Source: Isosphaera pallida ATCC 43644 (GTDB lineage: Bacteria; Planctomycetota; Planctomycetia; Isosphaerales; Isosphaeraceae). From it: a DNA stretch of 64,000 nt. Every line of letters starts with the position of its first letter. Within the stretch, counting starts at the first letter, position 1. Location: the NCBI RefSeq assembly GCF_000186345.1, contig NC_014962.1, positions 4,554,450 through 4,618,449 on the forward strand. Reading direction: 5' to 3'. Shown here piece by piece: positions 36,552 to 46,738 of this stretch. The translations under genes and the position numbers were made by a program. The notes beneath the pieces were generated by a model that was not told where the DNA came from, ran no database searches, and worked only from the letters and a program-made list of their open reading frames with translations.

Positions 36552-38264
36552 ATGACCGAGACCTCCTGCCCCGCCGTCGTGCCGCCGGCTCGCCTCGCAA
36601 GTGAGCGGGTCGCCGCTGTCGCAACGTCATGGGACCGGCAGGGTTCAAGCGGGTTGAAGTGGGAACGGCTTGACGGTGGCGACCACGGTTGGAGTTGGGA
36701 GAGTCTCGAGCCGTTCCTGGCCGACTCGACAGCGGCCACCGCGCTGGTTTTGGGGCTGGGTGTTCTGGCGGTGGTGCCCTGTCGTCAACCGTCGCGGAGG
36801 GCGGTGCTCGCGCGGTCGGCGCTCCTGGCGGCACTGACCGTCCCGTTCTTGGCGTTCTTGGCCGGGCTGCTGATTCCCGCTGGCACCGCCTGGTCGGCCT
36901 CGGCTCGTTGGGAACGGTTGTTGGAGGCACCGCCCTCGATTCTCACCCGTCCTCCCTGGCCCTCAGTCCCGTGCGGCCTAGTCTGGGTCTGGGCAATGGT
37001 CGTGGCGGGCAAACTGGCGTGGCTGGGTCTGGGCTGGTGGGCCACGGCACGTCTGACCCGGCGCGGGCTTCAACCGTCGGCACATCTGGCCGCGTTGTTT
37101 GAGCGGATGTTGGAACGTCAAGGGTGGCCGCGGAAGGGTCATCACCGTCCCCGTTTGCGGGTCGCCGCCTGTTTGAACCGTCCCATGGCGGTCGGCGGCC
37201 TTTGGGGACCAGCCACCATCCTCCTGCCCCTTGCCTGGGACCGGCCCGAAGAGGACCCCTCGTCCCCTCCCACCAATGTCTCGGACTCCCCCCCTCCCCA
37301 CCATCCCGCTTGGGAGCGTCAGGTGGCGTCCTTGGGGCATGAGTTGGCCCACATTCGTGGGGGCGACCCGTTTTTCCTACAACTGGGACGCTTGGTCGAG
37401 GCGGTCTGGTTCTGGATTCCCTGGGCGGGTTGGTTGGCCCGCCGCGAACGTCTGGACCGCGAACTCCTGGCCGACCACGCCGCCGCCGACCTGATGGGCA
37501 GTCCCCTGATTTACGCGGGAACCCTCGTCGAGGTAGCCGATCCCCGTGGCCAAACTCATGCCGATTCCCCTCCCGAACCCACCCGCGCCGCTCAACGCAG
37601 GCGGGTTGAAACCGACCTGACCACGCGGGTCCGCGTGCTGGTCCAATGCCCCTACCCCATCGAACGTCAGGCTCCCCTCGCCTGGCGACGCGGCTGCGCG
37701 GTCGTGTCGGCCCTGGTGGCGCTGGCGTCGATCGTTCTGGTCCCACCGCCGCTTGATCCGGTCGATCGGCTCGAACGCGAACTGGAACACCCGCACGATT
37801 CCGCCGCCCAGGCCAAAGACGACCTCAATGAACAACAACAGGTCTTCATCCTCAACTCCTACGAATGGTTCCAGAGGTCCGAACACCAGCCGATCCCGCT
37901 GCCCATTCTATTGCCACGGCAATTTCTTTTGACTCTGGATATCTGGATTGACCGGCCGGATGATCTGGAGCGGCTGAGGGTGGCGGGCTGCCATTTTCCC
38001 AACGCCGGCGGGGTCGATCGGGAACGCTCCCAGGCCGCCCGTCAAGTTGCCGTTTCCCCCCTGCCCGGCTGGCGACGGTTGCTGATCGCCCGCGGACGCG
38101 AGGGCCAGGTCGTCGTCCTCCTGGATGGACGACGGATCGCCTCGGCGCCCGACCCGTTGACCGCCGCTCAACCCTGGCTGTCACTGGTTCCTCCCCACCT
38201 AGGGGCTGGACGCATCCGCGATCTGACCCTTATCTGGAAAGAATGCCGAAAGACAAAGGATTAA
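36552..38264 (+). CDS. M56-family (BlaR1-like) membrane metallopeptidase
   Basis: About 570 residues from MTETSCPAVVPPARL. Several N-terminal membrane helices (about 65-165) precede the zinc protease site HELAHIRGGD (HExxH near residue 263), with RELLADHAAADLMG probably giving the third ligand, and a further helix near 390. BlaR1 sensors carry a penicillin-binding domain after this point. Here the last 170 residues instead look beta-rich (FLLTLDIWIDRPDDLERL, GWRRLLIARGREGQVVVLLDG), perhaps concanavalin-like, so the signal is probably not a beta-lactam. It pairs with the BlaI gene. ATG 36519 is an alternative start. Confidence 0.85.
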   Translation: MTETSCPAVVPPARLASERVAAVATSWDRQGSSGLKWERLDGGDHGWSWESLEPFLADSTAATALVLGLGVLAVVPCRQPSRRAVLARSALLAALTVPFLAFLAGLLIPAGTAWSASARWERLLEAPPSILTRPPWPSVPCGLVWVWAMVVAGKLAWLGLGWWATARLTRRGLQPSAHLAALFERMLERQGWPRKGHHRPRLRVAACLNRPMAVGGLWGPATILLPLAWDRPEEDPSSPPTNVSDSPPPHHPAWERQVASLGHELAHIRGGDPFFLQLGRLVEAVWFWIPWAGWLARRERLDRELLADHAAADLMGSPLIYAGTLVEVADPRGQTHADSPPEPTRAAQRRRVETDLTTRVRVLVQCPYPIERQAPLAWRRGCAVVSALVALASIVLVPPPLDPVDRLERELEHPHDSAAQAKDDLNEQQQVFILNSYEWFQRSEHQPIPLPILLPRQFLLTLDIWIDRPDDLERLRVAGCHFPNAGGVDRERSQAARQVAVSPLPGWRRLLIARGREGQVVVLLDGRRIASAPDPLTAAQPWLSLVPPHLGAGRIRDLTLIWKECRKTKD

Positions 38265-38669
38265 TTCGTCCTGGTTCCACCGTTGCCCCATTCCCTTCTC
38301 CCAGCCGATTGGAGCTTGGCTGATACCGAGCTTGAACCTGGTGTTCGGGGCAAAGTTCAATCGGGTTGAGGGGATTTGGTCGGGGAGGTTGACCGCACGG
38401 CGCTTGTTCCGGCGGCTTGGGTCGGATAGCCTGTCGGGGCGCAATGACGCGGAGACGAGTCGGGGGAACCCGACGGAGGGACGTTCGATGCGGTCCCCTC
38501 CCCCCGAGCAGGTTTGTTCCCGCGCGGAATGAATCGGGTTTGACCGCGTTGAATCGCGCGGAGTGGTCTGTGTTTGATTCCTGGGTGGGGTTGTTGGGTT
38601 CATATTGTCCCGCCCCACACGCCTCGTGCATGTGTGCGTTGCGTCCGCTTCACCAACCCGAGTGGTGGC
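38265..38669. other. Intergenic region upstream of glgB
   Basis: About 405 bp without a supported gene. An in-frame extension of glgB to 38574 is possible but adds sequence unrelated to the family. No clear promoter or structured RNA was found. Confidence 0.5.
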
Positions 38670-41015
38670 ATGTCCGATTTCGTCGCTTCATCGTCCACGT
38701 CGTCTGTCTCGCCGTCCCCGCCATCCGGCCCGAGTTTGCGGGTGGATTCTTCACAAGCGGCTTCGGGTTCGGGTTCATCGCGGCCTTCCTGGTCGATCGC
38801 CGAGGCCGACGTTCAACGCCTGATCCACGCCGACCATGACGACCCCTTCGCGGTCCTTGGTCCTCACGAAGCCCATCTGGATGGAGTGCCTGGCTGGGTA
38901 GTGCGGGCCTTCCTGCCCACGGCCCGCGAGGCCACCGTCGTGCTGACCACCAGCCCCGCCCCGTATCAGGGACCGTTCGAGTTCCCGATGACCCGGGTCC
39001 ATCCTGACGGCGTTTACGAAGTGGCCTTCGCTGGCCTGGAGGGACGGCCCCGCTACCGCATCCGGGCCACCGACGCCGAAGGCCGAAGCTGGAGCCAAGT
39101 CGATCCCTACCAGTTCGGCCGGGTGCTGACTGACTACGACCTTTATCTTCTGGGCGAAGGCACCCACTACAAAAACTATGAAAAAATGGGCGCTCACATC
39201 ATGGAACATGAGGGCGTTCATGGAGTTCATTTCGCGGTCTGGGCCCCCAACGCGCGGCGGGTCAGCGTGGTGGGGGATTTCAACCAGTGGGATGGTCGGC
39301 GGTTGCCAATGCGGCGGTGCGGACCGACCGGAATCTGGGAAATCTTTGTTCCTGGCCTGGTTCAGGGCGATCTATACAAATTTGAGATTCAGAGCCAGTT
39401 TCACGGCTACCTGGTCGAGAAGTCGGATCCCTACGGGTTTTACGCCGAGGTTCGGCCCAAGACCGCCTCGGTGGTTTGGGACATCACCCGTTTCCAGTGG
39501 AATGACCAGGATTGGATGGCCCAGCGCAGCGAGATTCAAGGGTTGGATCGGCCCATCTCGATCTACGAGCTTCATCTGGGGTCTTGGAAGCGTAAGGTTG
39601 AGGAGGGCGGCGGATTCCTGACCTATCGGGAACTCGCCGACCAATTGGCGGAATATCTCAAGGAGATGGGCTTCACCCACATCGAGTTGATGCCCATCAC
39701 TGAACACCCCTTCGACGGTAGTTGGGGCTACCAGACGGTGGGTTACTTCGCTCCCACTTCGCGTCACGGCACGCCCGACGACTTTGCCTACTTCGTGGAC
39801 AAGATGCACCAGGCTGGCATCGGGGTGATTTTGGACTGGGTCCCCGCCCACTTCCCCCGCGACCTTCACGGTCTGGGCTACTTCGACGGCACCCACCTTT
39901 ACGAACACGCCGACCCCCGGCTGGGCGAACACCGCGACTGGAACACCAAGATTTTCAACTTCGGCCGTAACGAAGTCCGCAACTTCCTGCTGGGTAGCGC
40001 GCTATTCTGGCTGGAGCGGTACCACATCGACGGTCTACGGGTTGATGCGGTCGCCTCGATGCTTTACTTGGACTACTCACGGCAGCCCGGTGAATGGCTA
40101 CCCAACCGATTCGGCGGCAACGAGAACCTGGAAGCGATCGACTTCCTCAAGCGTCTCAACGAGTTGTGCCACGGCCACCACCCCGGCATCCTCACCTTCG
40201 CCGAGGAATCGACCAGCTGGCCCGGGGTCTCACGTCCCACCTACCTGGGGGGACTGGGCTTCAGTCTCAAGTGGAATATGGGATGGATGAATGACACCCT
40301 CAGCTACTTCGCTAAGGATCCCATCCATCGCAAATACCATCACGGGATGCTCACCTTCAGCCTGATTTACGCCTTCCACGAAAACTTCGTCCTCCCGCTC
40401 TCGCACGACGAGGTGGTGCACGGTAAGGGGTCGATCCTCGACAAGATGCCTGGCGACCTCTGGCAAAAATTCGCAAACGTCCGGTTGCTTTACGCCTACA
40501 TGTTCGCCCACCCCGGCAAGAAACTGCTCTTCATGGGCAACGAAATCGCCCAGTGGCGGGAGTGGAGTCACGCCGAAAGCCTGGATTGGCACCTTCTGGA
40601 GTGGGCGTCGCATCGTGGCGTTCAAACCTTGGTCCGCGACCTCAACCGGCTCTATCGCAGTCTCCCCGCGCTCCACGAGGTCGATTTCGACTGGCGTGGC
40701 TTCGAATGGCTCGAACTACACGACGCCGATAACTCCGTCCTCGCGTTCCTCCGCCGAGGCCGTGACCCCGACGACATCGTGGTCTGCGTGTGCAATTTCA
40801 CGCCGGTCCCCCGCCACCACTACCGGGTGGGCGTACCCTCGGGAGGCTTCTATGAAGAGATCCTCAACACCGACGCGGCGCTCTATGGTGGCGGCAACGT
40901 GGGCAACGCCGGCGGGGTTGAGGCCGAATTCGGCGAACACGCCGGACGCCCCTTCCACCTGACCATCACCGTGCCTCCCCTGGCGACGGTCTATTTCCGT
41001 ATCCGACGCGGCTAG
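38670..41015 (+). CDS. glgB: 1,4-alpha-glucan branching enzyme
   Basis: 781 residues from [13 protein letters not shown] Ser-rich start precedes the N1 domain ([16 protein letters not shown]) and the CBM48 domain ([20 protein letters not shown]). The GH13 catalytic barrel has [27 protein letters not shown] (nucleophile Asp), FAEESTSWP (general acid Glu) and [13 protein letters not shown] (third Asp). The C-terminal beta domain ends [11 protein letters not shown]. It introduces alpha-1,6 branches into glycogen. No other glycogen gene is adjacent, so it stands alone here. Confidence 0.96.
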   Translation: MSDFVASSSTSSVSPSPPSGPSLRVDSSQAASGSGSSRPSWSIAEADVQRLIHADHDDPFAVLGPHEAHLDGVPGWVVRAFLPTAREATVVLTTSPAPYQGPFEFPMTRVHPDGVYEVAFAGLEGRPRYRIRATDAEGRSWSQVDPYQFGRVLTDYDLYLLGEGTHYKNYEKMGAHIMEHEGVHGVHFAVWAPNARRVSVVGDFNQWDGRRLPMRRCGPTGIWEIFVPGLVQGDLYKFEIQSQFHGYLVEKSDPYGFYAEVRPKTASVVWDITRFQWNDQDWMAQRSEIQGLDRPISIYELHLGSWKRKVEEGGGFLTYRELADQLAEYLKEMGFTHIELMPITEHPFDGSWGYQTVGYFAPTSRHGTPDDFAYFVDKMHQAGIGVILDWVPAHFPRDLHGLGYFDGTHLYEHADPRLGEHRDWNTKIFNFGRNEVRNFLLGSALFWLERYHIDGLRVDAVASMLYLDYSRQPGEWLPNRFGGNENLEAIDFLKRLNELCHGHHPGILTFAEESTSWPGVSRPTYLGGLGFSLKWNMGWMNDTLSYFAKDPIHRKYHHGMLTFSLIYAFHENFVLPLSHDEVVHGKGSILDKMPGDLWQKFANVRLLYAYMFAHPGKKLLFMGNEIAQWREWSHAESLDWHLLEWASHRGVQTLVRDLNRLYRSLPALHEVDFDWRGFEWLELHDADNSVLAFLRRGRDPDDIVVCVCNFTPVPRHHYRVGVPSGGFYEEILNTDAALYGGGNVGNAGGVEAEFGEHAGRPFHLTITVPPLATVYFRIRRG

Positions 41016-41288
41016 AGGTGAGCCTCCAGGCGAAAACGATCCTGGACCACCCGACGCTTCCGAACTTCGTCCCGCCCCGCTTCGCGTCGTATGCGACTCG
41101 TTTGATTTCGTTCCATTTCAGGCAGGGCGGGTCGCCGAGGGGAGGTTGAGCGTCTAGAATCAATGCGTGGCCTCAACCGATCGAACCACGCGCAGGTATC
41201 CCTCCAGTCGAACACGACGGACGCCTAGCGCGGTGATCGCGCGAGCCTTGGCTGCGTCCAACGCTCCGTTGATGGACCTCGCGCATTG

Positions 41289-42086
41289 ATGTTCAGGTTG
41301 CCCACCTCGCGTTTGTTCGCTCTCCCTGAGCCGGTTCGAGACCGTCAGGCCGAATGGATGGATCAAGCCGGCTTGGATCCGTTGGAACATCGTCGCGCTC
41401 TGCGTGGCCTGGCGCGGATCAACGCCGTGAGCGGCTCTGGGCGGGCCATTCTGTCCGAACTAACCAAGCTAGCGCGCCGTTTGGGGCCACCTCGCCCGTT
41501 GCGGATATTGGATCTGGCCTGCGGCGGCGGTGATGTGGCTTTGGACCTGGCGCGTCGAGCCCCGCGTCGGGGGCTTTCAGTGGTGGTCACCGGCATCGAC
41601 CGCGCTGCCGAGGCGATCGCCCTGGCCCGCGAACAGGCGGCCCGCGCTGGTCTGAGTAACTGCCTCCACTTTGAGACCGCCGACGTTCTGAGCGACCCCT
41701 GGCCCCGGGCTCCTCGCACCTTCGGCGACACTTGTTCCATCAAGGATGATGGGCGGTTTGATGTCGTTACGTGTTCGCTCTTTCTCCACCATCTCGACGA
41801 GTCGGACGCGACCCGATTGCTGACCCGCATGGCGGCCGAAGCGGCCCATCTGGTTTTGGCTGACGATCTGGAACGCTCTCGTCTTGGCTGGGCTGTAGCC
41901 TGGGTCGGCACCCGCCTGCTGTCCCGCTCGCCCATCGTCCACCTCGATGGTCCCCTGTCGGTGCGGGGTGCCTTCACCCTAGCCGAAGCCGCGGAGCTCG
42001 CCAACCGCGCGGGTTGGCGACGGATCGTGGTTCGCCGCCGCTTTCCGTTTCGCTACATTCTCAGCGGCGAGGTGTCCTCAACATGA
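41289..42086 (+). CDS. Class I SAM-dependent methyltransferase of a type III PKS cassette
   Basis: 265 residues. Motif I is ILDLACGGGDVALDLARRA, followed by VTGIDRAAEAIALAREQA and a motif with VTCSLFLHHLDESDATRLL, typical of UbiE-like methyltransferases. The C-terminal part (GAFTLAEAAELANRAGWRR) also fits. Its TGA overlaps the ATG of the flavoprotein gene (ATGA), so the three genes to 44644 are a tight operon. It probably methylates the polyketide product; the target atom is unknown. Confidence 0.85.
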   Translation: MFRLPTSRLFALPEPVRDRQAEWMDQAGLDPLEHRRALRGLARINAVSGSGRAILSELTKLARRLGPPRPLRILDLACGGGDVALDLARRAPRRGLSVVVTGIDRAAEAIALAREQAARAGLSNCLHFETADVLSDPWPRAPRTFGDTCSIKDDGRFDVVTCSLFLHHLDESDATRLLTRMAAEAAHLVLADDLERSRLGWAVAWVGTRLLSRSPIVHLDGPLSVRGAFTLAEAAELANRAGWRRIVVRRRFPFRYILSGEVSST

Positions 42087-43429
42087 CGAATGCGAACACG
42101 AAGAGGAGTTGGGAAACCGAGGCGTCAACAGCGTCAACCTTCACGTCAACGTCGCCTTCGGCGCTGCCAGGAGCGGCCTACGACGCCGTCGTGGTGGGGG
42201 CGGGTCCCGCCGGCTCGGTCACGGCAATGGGGTTGGCTGAGCGGGGTTGGTCGGTGGCTCTGATCGATCGCGCGACGTTCCCACGGTCCAAGGTCTGTGG
42301 CTGCTGCCTCAATCAACACGCCCTCTCGACCCTCCAGACCCTGGGACTGGCCGACGTAACCGCCGACGCTCCCGTGCTGGATCGGTTCCGCCTGGTGGTA
42401 GGCGGAGGGGGACGCCTCGACTTGCCGTTACCTCCCGGCCGCTCCTTGTCGCGGATGGTGTTCGACCAACGTCTGATCGATCACGCGCGACGACGCGGGG
42501 TCCACTTCCTGGAGCGAACCACCGCTCGCCTTGAGCCGTTGGAGCCCGTCGCGGCTCCTGGTTCAGTCGCTTCGCCGTGGCGGCGGTTGCGATTGCGTCA
42601 AGATGGGGAGGTCGCCGACGCAGAACCACGGGAATTCCTGGTGATGGCTCGGGTCGTGGTTGCCGCCGACGGTTTGGCGGGCCGCCTCGCGGCCGATGAG
42701 CCGGGGATGGCTGTCGTCACGCGGGCCGACTCTCGAATCGGGGCCGGCCTAGTGGTTGACGCCGCAACCTTGGGTGGAGCTGGTCCCGAACCTGGCCAGA
42801 TTCTCATGGTTCTGGGTCGAGCCGGTTACGTCGGCCTGACTTTGTTGGAGGATGGTCGGGTTGATCTGGCCGCCGCGCTGGATCCTCAGGCCGTCAAGCG
42901 CGCGGGGGGAGTGGGCCGGGCGGTCCTCACCGTGTTGCGGGCCGCCGGGCTTGCCGCGCCCGAAGAGTTGGCGCTGGCTCCTTGGCGGGGCACCCCCGCG
43001 TTGACCCGTCGTCGTCGTCCCTGGGGCCGGCGGATTGTCGCGGTGGGGGACGCGGCGGGCTATGTCGAACCCTTCACCGGCGAGGGCATGGCTTGGGCGG
43101 TCGCCTCGGCCGCGCTGGTGGTTCCCTTGCTGGATGAGGCGTTGCGCCTCTCTGGTTACGCGGGGGCCGCGGGCGGGGAGTCGGACTGTTGGCCCGCTGA
43201 GGTCGGACCGCGTTGGGAAGCGCTTCATCATCGCCTGATCGGGCGTCGTCAACGAGTCTGCCGAGTGCTAAGCCGCGTGTTGCGTCATCCGCCCGCCGTG
43301 GCCGGGGTGCGACGGTTGGCGGTTCGTTGGCCTGGGACGTTGCGTCCTCTGACCCAGAGTCTGAACCATCCCACCGCGCCGCTTGCGAGCGTCGCGCCCC
43401 CCTCAGGAGCGGCCGCCGCGTCGTCTTGA
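42083..43429 (+). CDS. FAD-dependent oxidoreductase (geranylgeranyl reductase-like/monooxygenase)
   Basis: 448 residues. The FAD-binding motif YDAVVVGAGPAGSVTAMGLA lies near residues 33-52, followed by SKVCGCCLNQHAL, a Cys-containing motif of the geranylgeranyl-reductase-related flavoproteins. The second FAD motif is RRIVAVGDAAGYVEPFTGEG. Low-complexity residues 1-30 precede the domain. Between a methyltransferase and a type III polyketide synthase it is likely to hydroxylate or oxidise the aromatic product, comparable in logic to the flavoprotein SrsC in Streptomyces srsABC. Start by ATGA overlap with the preceding gene. Confidence 0.85.
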   Translation: MTNANTKRSWETEASTASTFTSTSPSALPGAAYDAVVVGAGPAGSVTAMGLAERGWSVALIDRATFPRSKVCGCCLNQHALSTLQTLGLADVTADAPVLDRFRLVVGGGGRLDLPLPPGRSLSRMVFDQRLIDHARRRGVHFLERTTARLEPLEPVAAPGSVASPWRRLRLRQDGEVADAEPREFLVMARVVVAADGLAGRLAADEPGMAVVTRADSRIGAGLVVDAATLGGAGPEPGQILMVLGRAGYVGLTLLEDGRVDLAAALDPQAVKRAGGVGRAVLTVLRAAGLAAPEELALAPWRGTPALTRRRRPWGRRIVAVGDAAGYVEPFTGEGMAWAVASAALVVPLLDEALRLSGYAGAAGGESDCWPAEVGPRWEALHHRLIGRRQRVCRVLSRVLRHPPAVAGVRRLAVRWPGTLRPLTQSLNHPTAPLASVAPPSGAAAASS

Positions 43430-43432
43430 TCC

Positions 43433-44644
43433 ATGAACGCGCCTTCCTGCCACGTCTCCCGCCAGGGGACTGAGCCGTTGGAGTCCGCCAGCGACGCCCC
43501 CACTGCGCCCCCCCCCGGTGGGATGGGGTTTGTGATCGAGGGATTGGGGACCGCTCTGCCCCAAGGGCGGCTTGAACAGGCTCAAACCGCCCGCGCCCTG
43601 GCGCGGATCAGCGGAAGCGATCCCGCTAAATACGCCGCGCTCTTTCGTCGCGCCAACATCCAAGCCCGTCACTTCGCCCTGCCGCCCGACGTCCTAAGCG
43701 ACCTGGTGGAGGGAACGACCCACACCGACTCCCCCTTCGTTCCCCGGCCTGGTTCAGATCAGGATGGGCCCTCAACCGGTCAACGGATGAAAGCCTATAG
43801 CCAATTCGCGCCTGAGCTGGCTTTGCGGGCGGCTCGAATCGCCCTGGAGGAAGCCGGGGTCGCTCCCGAGACAGTCGCTCACCTGATCACGGTCTCCTGC
43901 ACAGGATTCGCCGCGCCGGGGGTCGATCTGGCGTTGATTGAAGGGTTGAACCTGCCGCGCCAGGTCCAGAGGCTGCACGTGGGATTCATGGGGTGCCACG
44001 GAGCCGTCAACGCTCTGAGAACCGCCCGGGGGCTGGCGGCGGTGGAGGAAGATCCCCAAGCGCGTCTGCTGACGGTGGCCGTCGAGTTGTGTTCCATCCA
44101 CTTTCGCAGCCGTCCCGACCCGCGCTCGGTGGTGGCCAACGCCTTATTCGCCGATGGAGCCGCCGCGGTGGTGGGTCGCGGCGAACGCCACGCGACCGCG
44201 GCATCGTTGCCCACGGGATCGGGCTATCGGGTGGTCGATGGAGGAGCCATGTTGTTTCCAGGCACCGCTGAGGCCATGACCTGGACCATCGGCGACCACG
44301 GCTACGAGATGACGCTGGACCCGCGTGTGCCGGAGTGGATCGGCGCTCATCTGCGGCCCTGGCTGGAACCGTGGCTGGCGCGGCGGGGTCTGGGTCTAGA
44401 GTCGATCGGCTCCTGGGCGGTTCATCCCGGCGGTCCCCGAGTGCTGGACGCCACCGCTGAAGCACTGGGATTGCCGAGCGAGGCGTTAGCGGTCTCGCGG
44501 CAAACCCTCGCTGAACTCGGCAATCTCTCTTCACCCACCATTTTGTTTTTGCTGGAGCGTCTGCGTCGCAGGTCCGCGCCCCGTCCCGTGCTGGCCCTGG
44601 GATTCGGTCCCGGCTTGGCCGCCGAGGTGTTGCTGTTGGAATGA
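43433..44644 (+). CDS. Type III polyketide synthase (chalcone/stilbene synthase family)
   Basis: 403 residues, normal family length. The Cys-His-Asn triad is visible: C188 in VGFMGCHGAVN, H331 in SWAVHPGGPRVLD, and N364 in ELGNLSSPTILF. The C-terminal FGPGLAAEVLLLE matches the GFGPG motif of the family. It condenses malonyl-CoA units onto a starter acyl-CoA to make an aromatic ring (resorcinol, pyrone or phloroglucinol type); starter and product cannot be read from sequence. The ATG is 3 bases after the flavoprotein stop. Confidence 0.95.
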   Translation: MNAPSCHVSRQGTEPLESASDAPTAPPPGGMGFVIEGLGTALPQGRLEQAQTARALARISGSDPAKYAALFRRANIQARHFALPPDVLSDLVEGTTHTDSPFVPRPGSDQDGPSTGQRMKAYSQFAPELALRAARIALEEAGVAPETVAHLITVSCTGFAAPGVDLALIEGLNLPRQVQRLHVGFMGCHGAVNALRTARGLAAVEEDPQARLLTVAVELCSIHFRSRPDPRSVVANALFADGAAAVVGRGERHATAASLPTGSGYRVVDGGAMLFPGTAEAMTWTIGDHGYEMTLDPRVPEWIGAHLRPWLEPWLARRGLGLESIGSWAVHPGGPRVLDATAEALGLPSEALAVSRQTLAELGNLSSPTILFLLERLRRRSAPRPVLALGFGPGLAAEVLLLE

Positions 44645-44715
44645 GCGTCGATTGGTCCACAACACCAACCCCGCGGCACCGAGAACCGCGCCTGGTTGAC
44701 GTGATGACGAGCGGT

Positions 44716-46173
44716 TCAGTTCGGACCCGCAGGCGCGTCCGCCCGCGGAGGTAGGGGCGACACGCGGGGGCTGTCATAACCCTGGGGAAACGCTAGGAAT
44801 TCGACCAGACGATCAAGGAGCGACTCTAGGTCGGCGGCGTCTTCAACGGCGATGACACGCGAGGTAGCGCGGGCGTCGTCGCCCAGGGTGGCGAGATTGA
44901 GATACAGGCGAGCCAGGCGATCCCAATCGCGCGCGCGAATCCGGTCACCTTGGGCTTGCCCCGGATCCAAAAGGCGTCGCGCTTGGTTGAGGTGATCCCG
45001 AATCAGAGCAACCGAATCGAACGAGGTCCCAAAGGGGTCGGCGTCCATCGTCTTGAGGAGGTTGGCGATCGCGCTCCGCGCTTCGCGGACATGTCCGCGA
45101 ATGGCGTCGGGGTTGGGGTCGTCCGATTCCATTTGCTCGCGCAATGCCTTCAACGTCTCTTCAACGTCCAGGAAGGTGGTTTCGGCGTCCCAAAGCAAGG
45201 AGGAGGCGTACCAGCTTCCCCAGTCAAGTTGGCCGGGCCGGCGCCGCGACTTGGTTCGGTCAGACAAGGAAAGAGTGAACGCAGGCAACCCGGCGAGGTT
45301 GGTGTGGCAGGAAAAGCAATTGTACTCGGAGAGCTCGGGCCAACGGGGATTGGTCGAGTCGGCGCGGGCCATGAGCAAGTTGAGGGCGGCGTCGAGCGCG
45401 ACAAGCCGGCCCACCACAGCATCGCGGAGCGGGCGGCGGTCCTGGTCAAGCGTAGGACGCCAGTGAGTGGGCCAGTCGTGGCGATCACCAGCGAAGTCGA
45501 AGTGGAGACGCGGATGACCCGCGGCGATCAGGTCGTGATCGACCTGGCGGGTGGCGTCGCCCACATGGCAGCCTAAGCAGGATTCGGCCTGGAGCCGGGC
45601 GGGGTGGAGAGGGCGGGGTTTGAAACGCTCGTGGTCTTTGTGCTGGGGACGAGCGTGGGGCACCAGCCAGTTGCGAGCTGGGCCGTGGCAGCTCTCACAG
45701 CCGATCCCGCCGCCGAACCAGGACCGATGCGCTTCCGGCGAAAGGTCAACCGGAGCCTCGGGCAACGCATGGCAACCCAGGCAATCCCCGCGCTGGTAGG
45801 GACGGTTGGCGGTGTGATTCCAAGCGTGGAAAATGCGCTGCGAACGAGATGAGTCCAAGGTGTCGTAGGCATGGGCGTGCGGATCGTTCCGAGCGTAACG
45901 GGTCCACTCGCCACCGTTGATTTCGAGAGCGACTACGTCGCCGTGGCAACCCCGCCGCCCACAGGAGAAGTCGCCGACGTATCCGGCCCGGGTCAAGATC
46001 GCCTCGGGGTCGTCGAGCGCAGGGTCAGTTCCAGTCGTGTGGGAAACCCGCGTGGTGGTCCAACGCGGAGTCGAACCGATTTCCTGCGGTTCCCACCCTC
46101 CGCCAAGCAACCAGACCGCGGTTCCCAGAAACGCGACTCGCGGGATTCGACTCCAACGCTTCGGCAGGATCAT
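44716..46173 (-). CDS. Periplasmic multihaem cytochrome c, c554-like
   Basis: 485 residues. An N-terminal signal or anchor (IPRVAFLGTAVWLLGGG) precedes YVGDFSCGRRGCHGDVV, where the first haem motif is CX4CH (C71-C76-H77). Four normal CxxCH motifs follow (CLGCH, CESCH, CLGCH, CFSCH) with many His as possible distal ligands. The spacing resembles the cytochrome c554 family of electron-transfer proteins. The C-terminal 200 residues are helical without haem motifs. GAGGTGATC, a full anti-16S match, lies just upstream of ATG 46173. It is divergent from the NADH-oxidising gene cluster and may act in the same chain. Confidence 0.87.
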   Translation of the reverse strand: MILPKRWSRIPRVAFLGTAVWLLGGGWEPQEIGSTPRWTTTRVSHTTGTDPALDDPEAILTRAGYVGDFSCGRRGCHGDVVALEINGGEWTRYARNDPHAHAYDTLDSSRSQRIFHAWNHTANRPYQRGDCLGCHALPEAPVDLSPEAHRSWFGGGIGCESCHGPARNWLVPHARPQHKDHERFKPRPLHPARLQAESCLGCHVGDATRQVDHDLIAAGHPRLHFDFAGDRHDWPTHWRPTLDQDRRPLRDAVVGRLVALDAALNLLMARADSTNPRWPELSEYNCFSCHTNLAGLPAFTLSLSDRTKSRRRPGQLDWGSWYASSLLWDAETTFLDVEETLKALREQMESDDPNPDAIRGHVREARSAIANLLKTMDADPFGTSFDSVALIRDHLNQARRLLDPGQAQGDRIRARDWDRLARLYLNLATLGDDARATSRVIAVEDAADLESLLDRLVEFLAFPQGYDSPRVSPLPPRADAPAGPN

Positions 46174-46738
46174 AAGATCACCTCTCCCAGACTCGCTCAC
46201 GCTGGGGCGACGGCTCGCCGACCCGCCCCAGGCGTCACGCTTGAAATCGGGTCCGACTTCCCGAGCCGCGCTTCTTGTTGCTCCATCCAGGTCCAAGGTA
46301 ACCCGAACCGAAGAGGCGAGCAATCGAGAGCCAGACGGCTTCCGATTCGTCGGGACTTCTTCCTGTCAAATCGCTTCCAACTTGATTGATTTTTTCCTAA
46401 TCGCGTTTTCTCCCGTCTTTTTGGTCCTGGTGTACGGTTTGGGGTTGAATGACGTCGCGTGGCGAGCTGATAATCGGCGGAGAGGCAAATGGTCGCAGTG
46501 GATTGGTCAAGGCAAGGCAAGTGGAGTGTCCAACCGCCGCAATAGGCGGGATCGGGTCCGCGGGCGCGGTGATCGTCAACCGTCAACCTGCTCCGATGCC
46601 ACGGTTCGCATGGGAGATTGACCTTTCCACCTTCGCCTTGCTTCGTTTCACCGCGCGGGTTCACCCGCTCCTTCGCCGTGGTTCGGCTCTACCACCAGGC
46701 CGTTCCTTTTGGCCGATGATCACTCAGGAAATCGTTCT
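46174..46738. promoter_or_regulatory. Divergent promoter region of the electron-transfer genes
   Basis: About 565 bp between the c554-like gene and the NuoEF-like gene. It includes a T-rich stretch at about 46382-46425. A TTGACA on the minus strand (about 46356-46361) has no good -10 at the right distance. I see no coding frame with support. Confidence 0.4.

Noticed and set aside
46050-46085. T-arm-like GGTTCGACTCC on the minus strand
   Set aside because: The flanking bases do not form a T stem, no acceptor or anticodon arm is present, and it lies inside the c554-like coding region.
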